Of a stretch of DNA of 64,000 nt, positions 10,601 to 22,600 are shown in pieces. A model generated the notes under the pieces. It searched no databases, was not told the origin of the DNA, and saw only the letters and a list, made by a program, of their open reading frames with translations. A program made the translations under genes and the position numbers. Origin of the DNA: Nematostella vectensis (taxonomy: Eukaryota > Cnidaria > Anthozoa > Actiniaria > Edwardsiidae); the NCBI RefSeq assembly GCF_932526225.1, contig NC_064043.1:15188085-15252084 (forward strand), read 5' to 3'. Each line of letters begins with the position of its first letter. Within the stretch, counting starts at the first letter, position 1.

Positions 10601-13600
10601 CTCTCTGATCTTCCTGTACTTTCAATGGACTTGGCGGTTCATTGATCTGTGCTTTCCTAGCGACCACTTGAGGTTGAGGACTCATGTATGTGGGAGCCAC
10701 TGGCATCTTCGGATTCATGGGTGTGTCCTTCGGGACAGAAATGATGTGCCTTCGATTTCTTCGAAATACACGTCCTTTCTCATCTTCAACTACATATGAC
10801 CTTGGCAGGACTTCTGCTTTACACCATTCTTTATCTTTGTTTACACGAACTCTAACTTTGTCCCCAACTTCCAAAGGGGGAAGGTCCCGGCTGTGTTGAT
10901 CATAGCTCATCCGTGAACTTGCTTGTCGATGGGCTAATGCCTTTACCACTCTGTGAGGGTCTACTGGGTGAGGTACCAACAAACGTCGATGGGTAGGTAG
11001 TGTTGAACGTGTACGCCTACTCATGAGTAGTTGGGCAGGTGAGACACCTATGTCGTCAAAAGGTGTATTTCTGTACTTTAATAAACCTTCAAATGGGTCT
11101 TTATTCTCTGCTGCTGCTTTCTTAAAGATTCGCTTTGCAGTCTGGACAGCTCTTTCCGCAGCACCATTGGACTGGGGATACTCGGGTGAGCTGGTTACAT
11201 GCTGGAATCCCCAAGCTTCTGCAAACTGCTTAAACTCATGGGTAGTACTGAAAATATTGCGGGTGTTACTGTATTGTGGGCCATTGTCGCTGATCACTTT
11301 GGCTGGAATGCCAAATCTTGCAAAGATTTGCTTCAAGGTGTTGACAACACACATGGCAGTGGACTGCCGAAGTAGTTCAACTTCAAAATACTTCGAATAG
11401 AAATCAACCACAATCAAATAGGAATGGCCAGCAAATTCAAAAAGGTCAGTTCCAACAACCTGCCACGGTTGACCTGGAAGGTCATGTGGATGTAGGGTTT
11501 CTCTCTGCTGTTGGTTGCGGAATGCATTACAAATCTGACATGAACGTACTCGGTCCTTAATATGGGCAGTCATGGAGGGCCAAAAGACATAGTCTCTTGC
11601 CAAACTCAGACTCTTACTCTCACCCATGTGTGCTCCATGTATATCTTCAAGTACTTCAGCTCTCATGGATCTTGGTACTACAATTCTATCAGATTTGAAC
11701 AGCAAACCATCTTCAACACTAAGCTCTTCCTTGTAATTCCAGTATTCTCTTGCCAGTTCGTCAACCTGATCCTTGTCTTCTGGCCAACCCTCTAGGACAT
11801 ATTCCATTACTACTCTTGAGGTTTCATCCTTACTTGATGCATCTCTGAATTTCTTTAATGTGGAATTCTCAATTCCCAGATTTTCAATCAGATTGATTCC
11901 AATCACATCCTCTGGTTCACTTACTGGCGTAGTGTCAGTGAGTGGGGCTCTACTCAAACAATCAGAGATGATTTGTTTCTTGCCTGGGACATATCTCACA
12001 TCCAAATCATACTTGGTTAGCTTCAGAAGCATTCTCTGCAATCGTGGTGGGCATTCATTTAGGGGCTTCCTAAAAATTGCCTCCAATGGTTTGTGATCAG
12101 TTTCTACAATCACTCTCCTGCCATATACATACGTGTGGAACTTGTCTGCTCCCCATAGTATAGCTAACAACTCTCTTTCAATGTTAGCATATCTCTGCTC
12201 ACAAGACGACAAAGTCTTTGAACCAAAGGCAATCGGCTTACCCTCTTGGATGATGACTGCACCAAGGCCAGTGCTACTCGCATCTACATTCAGAATGGTC
12301 TGTTTGTGATTGTCAAAATAGGCCAACACTGGTGCATGGGTGATCACAGCTTTGAGCTTCTCGAATGCCTCTTGTTGAGGCTTCTCCCAGGTGAAAACTG
12401 CTACTTGCTGGGTCAGCTGGGAGATTGGGCCTTGCAGATCAGCTTTGTGTTCAATGAACTTGTCCAAGTAGTTGATTGTTCCTAAGAATCGCTGCACGCC
12501 ATCTTTGTCTGATGGGGGTGGCATCTCACTAATTGCACGCACTTTCTCAGGATCTGGTTTCAAACCCTCGGATGTGAACACATGTCCGACATAGCTTACT
12601 TCTGGAACTCGAAGCTTGATCTTCTTTGGATTAAATTTCAGGCCCACCTCTCTGCTTCTTTCAAGTACTGCTATCATCTTCCTATCAACATCACTTATAT
12701 CTTTTCCATGGATTAAAAAATCATCAACAATTATTTCAACTGCAACTCCAGCGAAGAGCCTGTCCATCTCTCGTTGGTATATCTCAGGAGCAGATGAAAT
12801 TCCAAATGGCAGCCGTGTAAATCTATACCGTCCCCAAGGTGTGTTGAATGTCAGAAGTTTCGAGCTTTCCTCATCTACCTCCACCTGCCAGTATCCACTG
12901 CATGCATCCAGTGTGGTGAACATTGTAGCTCCAGAAAGGCGATTGGCAACTTGCTCAACAGTGACCATGGGGTAGTGTGGCCTCTTGAGGGCCTTATTCA
13001 GATCCCTGGGATCGATGCAGATACGGACACTGTCTTTAGATGGTGGGTTGGCTCTGTCCTTCTCTTTTCGTTTGTCAACAACCAACATTGAAGACACCCA
13101 CGGTGTGTGCTCTTCTTCTTTAACGATAATCCCATCTTGTTCCATCTCTTGGAGTTTTTCTCTTGTCGGTTCAAGCAGGGATATGGGGATCTTCCTAGGG
13201 GGGTGGACTACTGCAGGCACTGATGGATCTATCTCTAGGTGTACCTTGTTTGGCAGTCTTCCCGGTTTGTTACTAAAACAATCTTGGTACTGGGATAGAA
13301 CCGGATCTTCTACCAACAATTCTGCATTCGGCTTGTTGCCATTCCCTTGTGTGGTCTCCTCGGCCAGTCTTTCTGGTGTGTCTATCAGGTCAAGATTCAT
13401 AAACTTGAGCACCTCTAAGTCTAGGCAGGCTTCACAACTCAACAGGGGTGTAAACTCTCCATGCACAACAAGGTACAGCAGATCTATTTTTCGGTTCTTG
13501 TACTGGGTTGGAAGGCGAACACATCCAACAGGATGAATTGCCTTGTCTGCGAGCCATCCTTTAAGAGGCTGATGAATCTTTCGTAGCGGTTGTGTGGTGA

Positions 13601-16600
13601 TGGCCTTATATACATGATATGGCATCACATTGGCCTCTGCACCTGTATCAGCTTTGACTTTCACCTCTTTTTGTGCAATCTTAAGGGTAATCACGCTCTT
13701 CTTTGTGCTATTGGGGCTGGACACAGTCCCAAGTTCTACTGATCCAAAGTATAAGTGTGGATCACCCCCACGATCACCTTGGCCCATACTCCCAACCTGG
13801 TTTTCTTGCTCTACTGTGCTGACCGGTGTTTCTTTCTTACCCTTAAGAGGACACAACTTTGCAAAGTGTCCCTCTTGTTGGCAATTTCTACATTTCTTTC
13901 TTAAGGCAGGACAAATACTTGGTTTTGTGAAACGGTGCTGAAAACCACAAAACTTACAGGTAGGATTAGGTGCTCTCTCCTTTCCTTGAACTGGGTGTAC
14001 ACTCAATGGCTGCTGTGAACCAGTTGGTGAAGCAAACTTGAATTTCTGCAACTCAGCAGCTTCATAGGTTCTACAGTAATCATGGGCACTTTGGAGTGTC
14101 AAATCTGGCTTTTTCAACAACTCCCCTCTCAACTCATTCGAGAGCACCCCTCCCACGATACGATCTCTGATCAGTGAATCTCTGAGGGTCCCAAACTCAC
14201 ATGTCAACGATAAGCGTTTCAGCTCACTCACGAAATTGTCCATCCTCTCACCTTCTTTCTGGTTTCTTTGATTAAACACAAGGCGCTCATAGATGACGTT
14301 TCTTGCTCCCTGACAGTGTTCCTTGAACTTTCTACACACATCTTCATAAGATTCATTGCTTTCTCCTTCGTTGAAAACAAAATGACTATATTCTTCAATT
14401 GCATCTGCTCCAGCACAATTGAGTAGCAAGTTTACCTTTAACTTGTCAGGTTTCTCATCCTTTCCTTTCGCCACTAGGTAAATTTCGAACTGCATAATAA
14501 ATTTCCTCCAATTTTCTGAGGCTTGGGCATCCAACACCAGTGGACCAGGAGTCCTGTGCGACTCTACTTCTGCCATAATTTCAATTCTTTTCTCGATATT
14601 CTTTACCTTGATTCTCGTTAAACTTTTACTTGACTTCTGACACCATGTTATAAGTTCAGATCCTCACGATTATGCTTTCAATTCGTGGTTTAATTCAACT
14701 AATATTTCTCAAAATCTAAATTACAACTAACTCCGAGCTTCAACGAGGAACCAGCCCCTACGGGGGGTCCCAATCAAACATCAGGGGCCACAGGGAACCC
14801 AAGGAGGGCAATATACATATTACAACAAACAACATTTCCAAAAATAAGATCGACTCTGCTTCAACCGCAAATTAGACTGTCTTACAAACAGGAAGGAGTG
14901 TGTGCACTATTCCGTCGGTATTATGCTTGTCGGGTTTTCTCTCAATTTGCTTGACGTATTTAACTCTGTATTTAACGCAAGCACTGTAAAACCTGTGAGC
15001 GAGTGTAAAAAATGATGTGTGTAAAACCTGCAGCGTTTTTCAGTGCTTGCGTTCAACATTGACCTAAAACTGCGTTTGTTTCAGCCCAAAGTTTGTGCGT
15101 TACTCGCCGCACTACGAGCTTTGGGTGCTGTGTATTTCCGTTCAAGTTTCAAGGAGAAGATCGCTACGAATGTGACACTTATGGTAACCACACGAGCCCC
15201 TGGTGCGCGACTTCAAGCGACTATGACAAGAACCCGCAGGCGTGGGGGGAGTGTGCAGGTGAGTGGAACCCACATGATGGGAGGGGAGGGTGCAGGTGAG
15301 TGGAACCCACATGATGGGAGGGGGGGTGTGCAGGTGAGTGGAACCCACATGATGGGAGGGGGGAGTGTGCAGGTGAGTGGAACCCACATGATGGGAGGGG
15401 GAGTGTGCAGGTGAGTGGAACCCACATGATGGGAAGGGGAGTGTGCAGGTGAGTGGAACCCACATGATGGGAGGGGGAGTGTGCAGGTGAGTGGAACCCA
15501 CATGATGGGAGGGGGAGTGTGCAGGTGAGTGGAACCCCCATGATGGGAGGGGGAGTGTGCAGGTGAGTGGAACCCACATGATGGGAGGGGGGGTGTGCAG
15601 GTGAGTGGAACCCACATGATGGGAGGGGGAGTGTGCAGGTGAGTGGAACCCACATGATGGGAGGGGGAGTGTGCAGGTGAGTGGAACCCACATGATGGGA
15701 GGGGGAGTGTGCAGGTGAGTGGAACCCACATGATGGGAGGGTGTGCAGGTGAGTGGAACCCACATGATGGGAGAGGGTGTGTGCAGGTGAGTGGAACCCA
15801 CATGATGGGAGGGGGGTGTGGAGGTGAGTGGAACCCCCATGATGGGATGGGGGGTGTGTGCAGGTGAGTGGAACCCACATGATGGGAGGGGGAGTGTGCA
15901 GGTGAGTGGAACCCCCATGATGGGAGGGGGAGTGTGCAGGTGAGTGGAATCCACATGATGGGAGGGGGGGTGTGCAGGTGAGTGGAACCCACATGATGGG
16001 AGGGGGAGTGTGCAGGTGAGTGGAACCCACATGATGGGAGGGGGAGTGTGCAGGTGAGTGGAACCCACATGATGGGAGGGGGAGTGTGCAGGTGAGTGGA
16101 ACCCACATGATGGGAAGGGGAGTGTGCAGGTGAGTGGAACCCACATGATGGGAGGGGGAGTGTGCAGGTGAGTGGAACCCACATGATGGGAGGGGGAGTG
16201 TGCAGGTGAGTGGAACCCACATGATGGGAGGGTGTGCAGGTGAGTGGAACCCACATGATGGGAGAGGGTGTGTGCAGGTGAGTGGAACCCACATGATGGG
16301 AGGGGGGTGTGGAGGTGAGTGGAACCTCCATGATGGGATGGGGGGTGTGTGCAGGTGAGTGGAACCCACATGATGGGAGGGGGGTGCAGGTGAGTGGAAC
16401 CCACATGATGGGATGGGGGGTGTGCAGGTGAGTGGAACCCACATGATGGGAGGGGGGTGTGCAGGTGAGTGGAACCCCCATGATGGGAGGGGGGTGTGCA
16501 GGTGAGTGGAACCCACATGATGGGAGGGTGTGCAGGTGAGTGGAACCCACATGATGGGAGGGGGGGGTGTGCAGGTGAGTGGACCCACATGATGGGAGGG

Positions 16601-19600
16601 GGGGGGTGCAGGTGAGTGGAACCCACATGATGGGAGGGGGGTATGCAGGTGAGTGGAACCCACATGATGGGAGGGGGAGTGTGCAGGTGAGTGGAACCCA
16701 CATGATGGGAGGGGGAGTGTGCAGGTGAGTGGAACCCACATGATGGGAGGGAGGGTGTGCAGGTGAGTGGAACCCACATGATGGGAGGGGGGTGTGCAGG
16801 TGAGTGGAACCCACATGATGGGAGGGAGGGTGTGCAGGTGAGTGGAACCCACATGATGGGAGGGGAGTGTGCAGGTGAGTGGAACCCACATGATGGGAGG
16901 GGGGAGTGTGCAGGTGAGTGGAACCCACATGATGGGAGGGGGAGTGTGCAGGTGAGTGGAACCCACATGATGGGAGGGGGGTGCAGGTGAGTGGAACCCA
17001 CATGATGGGAGGGGGGGTGCAGGTGAGTGGAACCCACATGATGGGAGGGGGGGGTGTGCAGGTGAGTGGAACCCACATGATGGGAGGGGGGGTGCAGGTG
17101 AGTGGAACCCACATGATGGGAGGGGGGGGTGTGCAGGTGAGTGGAACCCGCATGATGGGAGGGGGGTGCAGGTGAATGGAACCCACATGATGGGAGGGGG
17201 AGTGTGCAGGTGAGTGGAACCCACATGATGGGAGGGGGGGGGGGTGTGCAGGTGAGTGGAACCCGCATGATGGGAGGGGGTGTGCAGGTGAGTGGAACCC
17301 ACATGATGGGAGGGGGGGTGTGCAGGTGAGTGGAACCCACATGATGGGAGGGGGAGTGTGCAGGTGAGTGGAACCCACATGATGGGAGGGGGGGGGGTGT
17401 GCAGGTGAGTGGAACCCACATGATGGGAGGGGGAGTGTGCAGGTGAGTGGAACCCACATGATGGGAGGGGGGGTGCAGGTGAGTGGAACCCACATGATGG
17501 GAGGGGGAGTGTGCAGGTGAGTGGAACCCACATGATGGGAGGGGGGGGGGGTGCAGGTGAGTGGAACCCACATGATGGGAGGGGGAGTGTGCAGGTGAGT
17601 GGAACCCGCATGATGGGAGGGGGGGTGCAGGTGAGTGGAACCCACTTGATGGGAGGGGGGGTGTGCAGGTGAGTGGACCCACATGATTGGAGGGGGGGGG
17701 TGCAGGTGAGTGGAACCCACATGATGGGAGGGGGAGTGTGCAGGTGAGTGGAACCCACATGATGGGAGGGGGGGGCTGTGCAGGTGAGTGGAACCCGCAT
17801 GATGGGAGGGGGTGTGCAGGTGAGTGGAACCCACATGATGGGAGGGGGGGTTTGCAGGTAAGTGGAACCCACTTTATGGGAGGGGGAGTGTGCAGGTGAG
17901 TGGAACCCACATGATGGGAGGGGGGGTGTGCAGGTGAGTGGAACCCACATGATGGGAGGGGGGGTGTGTGCAGGTGAGTGGAACCCACATGATGGGAAGG
18001 GGGGTGTGCAGGTGAGTGGAACCCGCATGCTAGGAGGGGGTGTGCAGGTGAGTGGAACCCACATGATGGGAGGGGGGGTGTGCAGGTGAGTGGAACCCGC
18101 ATGATGACAAGGAATATTTTCTGGTAAAATGCACAGAATACAAAAACCATAGAAGAGAACTATACAAATACATACCCTGCTATGGCATTTCTTAAAATAA
18201 TAAAAATGAATCAAAACAAGCAAACTCAAAAACAAATAGCAGCATTCGTATGGGAGTGCAAGAATGAAAGAGACAATCATTTAAATTCAACCAGTACGGT
18301 GGCGTCATCTTTTTATCATTTCTCTTCTTTACTATTATATTATTTGGATGACAAATCAATGTACAGTAATAATATGCACACGTTTTCCAAATAAAACATG
18401 TCGAAACATGTCTATGTCTATGATGCTTGATTGCAGCTTCTCTTTGTCTTATCTTTTTAAATTCGAAACCATTACTATAATTACGTATTATTATGAAATT
18501 CATCCAATAAAGATATAAAATGATTAGTGTTTATTCGTTTAAAATATAACAGGATATATCTGATGTGTTTTATATCCCGTATCGTTTGACAGGTTCACAA
18601 CCACGCGAAGTCTTTGATACTATTATGTACGCGAACAGGCGAAGATGTGAGTAGTGACCGGACCAGTATGATACTATAAATAATCAACATTACAAAAGTG
18701 TATTTTGCGGACTTGTCCTATCTTCTGGCCGACAGTCTCTTGCTATGAGGTTATGACCTATAAATCTCGTGCTTTAGAATTTACATTCCAAATAAGCGCT
18801 AACTTTCTTGCACTTTTGTGATTTGTAGTCTCAGATGGTGTCGAGCTGTTCCAAGGGGACATCGTCCTGACACCTGAGCTCAAGTCTGACGTGTACACAT
18901 ACATGCAATCACGGGGGGTGGCCACGCCCTGGGATAAGAACCCTCCTCCGCGCCGAGGAGGAGGACGGAGCAAGCGAGCAGTGATGCGATCCAATAGCAT
19001 GAGATGGATGAGCAGCGATGGAAGAAGCGGAGAGGTGCCCTATGAAATCACTTACTCTAGCTGTGAGTATACTGCAGTCTTACTAAGTCACTTATTCTAG
19101 TTGTGAGGATAGTGCAGTCTTACTAAATCACTTACTCTAGTTGTGAGAACAGTGCAGTCTTACTAAATCACTTACTCTAGTTGTGAGTACAGTGCAGTCT
19201 TACTAAATCACTTACTCTAGCTGTGAGTACAGTGCAGTCTTACTAAATCACTTACTCTAGCTGTGAGTACAGTGCAATCTTACTAAATCACTTACTCTAG
19301 CTGTGAGGATAGTGCAGTCTTACTAAATCACTTACTCTAGCTGTGAGTACAGTGCAATCTTACTAAATCACTTACTCTAGCTGTGAGGATAGTGCAGTCT
19401 TACTAAATCACTTACTCTAGTTGGGGGTACAGTGCAGTCTTACTAAATCACTTACTCTAGTTGTGAGTACAGTGCAGTCTTACTAAATCACTTACTCTAG
19501 CTGTGAGTACAGTGCAGTCTTACTAAATCACTTACTCTAGTTGTGAGTACAGTGCAGTCTTACTAAATCACTTACTCTAGTTGGGGGTACAGTGCAGTCT

Positions 19601-22600
19601 TACTAAATCACTTACTCTAGTTGTGAGTACAGTGCAGTCTTACTAAATCACTTACTCTAGCTGTGAGTACAGTGCAGTCTTACTAAATCACTTACTCTAG
19701 TTGTGAGTACAGTGCAGTCTTACTAAATCACTTACTCTAGTTGTGAGTACAGTGCAGTCTTACTAAATCACTTACTCTAGCTGTGAGTACAGTGCAGTCT
19801 TACTAAATCACTTACTCTAGTTGTGAGTACAGTGCAGTCTTACTAAATCACTTACTCTAGTTGGGGGTACAGTGCAGTCTTACTAAATCACTTACTCTAG
19901 TTGTGAGTACAGTGCAGTCTTACTAAATCACTTACTCTAGCTGTGAGTACAGTGCAGTCTTACTAAATCACTTACTCTAGTTGTGAGTACAGTGAAGTCT
20001 TACTAAATCACTTACTCTAGTTGGGGGTACAGTGCAGTCTTACTAAATCACTTACTCTAGTTGTGAGTACAGTGCAGTCTTACTAAATCACTTACTCTAG
20101 CTGTGAGGAGAGTGCAATCTTACTAAATCACTTACTCTAGTTGTGAGTACAGTGCAATCTTACTAAATCACTTACTCTAGCTGTGAGTACAGTGCAGTCT
20201 TACTAAATCACTTACTCTAGTTGTGAGTACAGTGCAGTCTTACTAAATCACTTACTCTAGCTGTGAGGATAGTGCAGTCTTACTAAATCACTTACTCTAG
20301 CTGTGAGTACAGTGCAATCTTACTAAATCACTTACTCTAGCTGTGAGGATAGTGCAGTCTTACTAAATCACTTACTCTAGTTGTGAGTACAGTGCAGTCT
20401 TACTAAATCACTTACTCTAGTTGGGGGTACAGTGCAGTCTTACTAAATCACTTACTCTAGCTGTGAGTACAGTGCAGTCTTACTAAATCACTAACTCTAG
20501 CTGTGAGGATAGTGCAGTCTTACTAAATCACTTACTCTAGCTGTGAGTACAGTGCAATCTTACTAAATCACTTACTCTAGCTGTCAGGATAGTGCAGTCT
20601 TACTAAATCACTTACTCTAGTTGTGAGTACAGTGCAGTCTTACTAAATCACTTACTCTAGTTGTGAGTACAGTGCAGTCTTACTAAATCACTTACTCTAG
20701 TTGTGAGTACAGTGCAGTCTTACTAAATCACTTACTCTAGTTGGGGGTATACTGCAGTCTTACTAAATCACTTACTCTAGTTGTGAGTACAGTGCAGTCT
20801 TACTAAATCACTTACTCTAGTTGGGGGTATACTGCAGTCTTACTAAATCACTTACTCTAGTTGTGAGGATACTGCAGTCTTACTAAATCACTTACTCTAG
20901 TTGTGAGAACAGTGCAGTCTTACTAAATCACTTACTCTAGTTGTGAGGATAGTGCAGTCTTACTAAATCACTTACTCTAGTTGTGAGTACAGTGCAGTCT
21001 TACTAAATCACTTACTCTAGTTGGGAGTACAGTGCAGTCTTACTAAATCATTTACTCTAGCTGTGAGTATACTGCAGTCTTACTAAATCACTTACTCTAG
21101 TTGTGAGTACAGTGCAGTCTTACTAAACCACTTACTCTAGCTGTGAGTACAGTGCACTCTTACTAAATCACTTACTCTAGCTGTGAGGATAGTGCAGTCT
21201 TACTAAATCACTTACTCTAGTTGGGGGTACAGTGCAGTCTTACTAAATCACTTACTCTAGCTGTGAGTACAGTGAAGTCTTACTAAATCACTTACTCTAG
21301 TTGGGGGTACAGTGCAGTCTTACTAAATCACTTACTCTAGTTGGGGGTACAGTGCAGTCTTACTAAATCACTTACTCTAGTTGTGAGTACAGTGCAGTCT
21401 TACTAAATCACTTACTCTAGTTGTGAGTACAGTGCAGTCTTACTAAATCACTTACTCTAGTTGTGAGTACAGTGCAGTCTTACTAAATCACTTACTCTAG
21501 TTGTGAGTACAGTGCAGTCTTACTAAATCACTTACTCTATTTCGGGGTACAGTGCAGTCTTACTAAATCACTTACTCTAGTTGGGGGTACAGTGCAGTCT
21601 TACTAAATCACTTACTCTATTTCGGGGTACAGTGCAGTCTTACTAAATCACTTACTCTAGTTGTGAGTACAGTGCAGTCTTACTAAATCACTTACTCTAT
21701 TTCGGGGTACAGTGCAGTCTTACTAAATCACTTACTCTAGTTGTGAGTACAGTGCAGTCTTACTAAATCACTTACTCTATTTCGGGGTATAGTGCAGTCT
21801 TACTAAATCACTTACTCTATTTCGGGGTACAGTGCAGTCTTACTAAATCACTTACTCTAGTTGTGAGTACAGTGCAGTCTTACTAAATCACTTACTCTAT
21901 TTCGGGGTATAGTGCAGTCTTACTAAATCACTTACTCTATTTCGGGGTACAGTGCAGTCTTACTAAATCACTTACTCTATTTCGGGGTACAGTGCAGTCT
22001 TACTAAATCACTTACTCTAGCTGTGAGTACAGTGCAGTCTTACTAAATCACTTACTCTAGCTGTGAGTACAGTGCAGTCTTACTAAATCACTTACTCTAG
22101 TTGGGGGTACAGTGCAGTCTTACTAAATCACTTACTCTAGCTGTGAGTACAGTGCAGTCTTACTAAATCACTTACTCTAGTTGTGAGTACAGTGCAGTCT
22201 TACTAAATCACTTACTCTATTTTGGGGTACAGTGCAGTCTTACTAAATCACTTACTCTAGTTGTGAGTACAGTGCAGTCTTACTAAATCACTTACTCTAT
22301 TTCGGGGTACAGTGCAGTCTTACTAAATCACTTACTCTATTTCGGGGTACAGTGCAGTCTTACTAAATCACTTACTCTTGTTGGGGGTATAGTGGAGTCA
22401 TATTAAAAATCAGTAGCTCTAGTCGGTGTCAGTATAAACGGATAAGTATGAAATATTTTTATGCAATAATATGACTTATTTATCAGGTCATTTTTCAAAA
22501 CTGTCATTGCATGCACTGTTTTTTTAATTGTCTAACAAAGAAAGTGACATTATCACGCGTTCGGCTCCTTGTAGATAGCGACAGGGCCGTTATTCTTCGC

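Larger units (their letters stand above)
10287..14827 (-). mobile_element. Intact Ty3/Gypsy LTR retrotransposon, antisense in astacin intron 1
   Basis: The element is 4,541 bp, bounded by two 182-bp LTRs (10287-10468 and 14646-14827) that read identical and carry TG...CA ends. A 5-bp target duplication, aacaa, flanks it (10282-10286 and 14828-14832). On the minus strand the 5' LTR (14646-14827) is followed at once by a primer-binding site starting TGGTGTCAGAAGT, resembling the 3' end of a tRNA-Leu. A polypurine tract GAAAGGGGGGAGA precedes the 3' LTR. One ORF encodes fused Gag-Pol; no envelope ORF exists. Identical LTRs and an unbroken ORF imply recent insertion. It is a genomic retrotransposon of the metavirus group. 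Confidence 0.95.

Noticed and set aside
10287-14827. Endogenous retrovirus with envelope
   Set aside because: There is no ORF between pol and the 3' LTR; the layout is a plain Ty3/Gypsy retrotransposon.
15142-18280. Minus-strand ORFs of 873-1,019 codons
   Set aside because: Pure minisatellite translation, open in all three frames, overlapping a spliced sense gene; no domain content.
19044-22405. Regular 40-bp direct repeats resembling a CRISPR array
   Set aside because: The units are contiguous with no unique spacers, in a eukaryotic intron, and the first unit is an exon-intron boundary.
22504-22574. Earlier start of astacin exon 4 at the AAG before AAAGTGACATT
   Set aside because: That acceptor would break phase with exon 3; the TAG at 22572-22574 restores phase and the expected YSSYSDRAVI junction.
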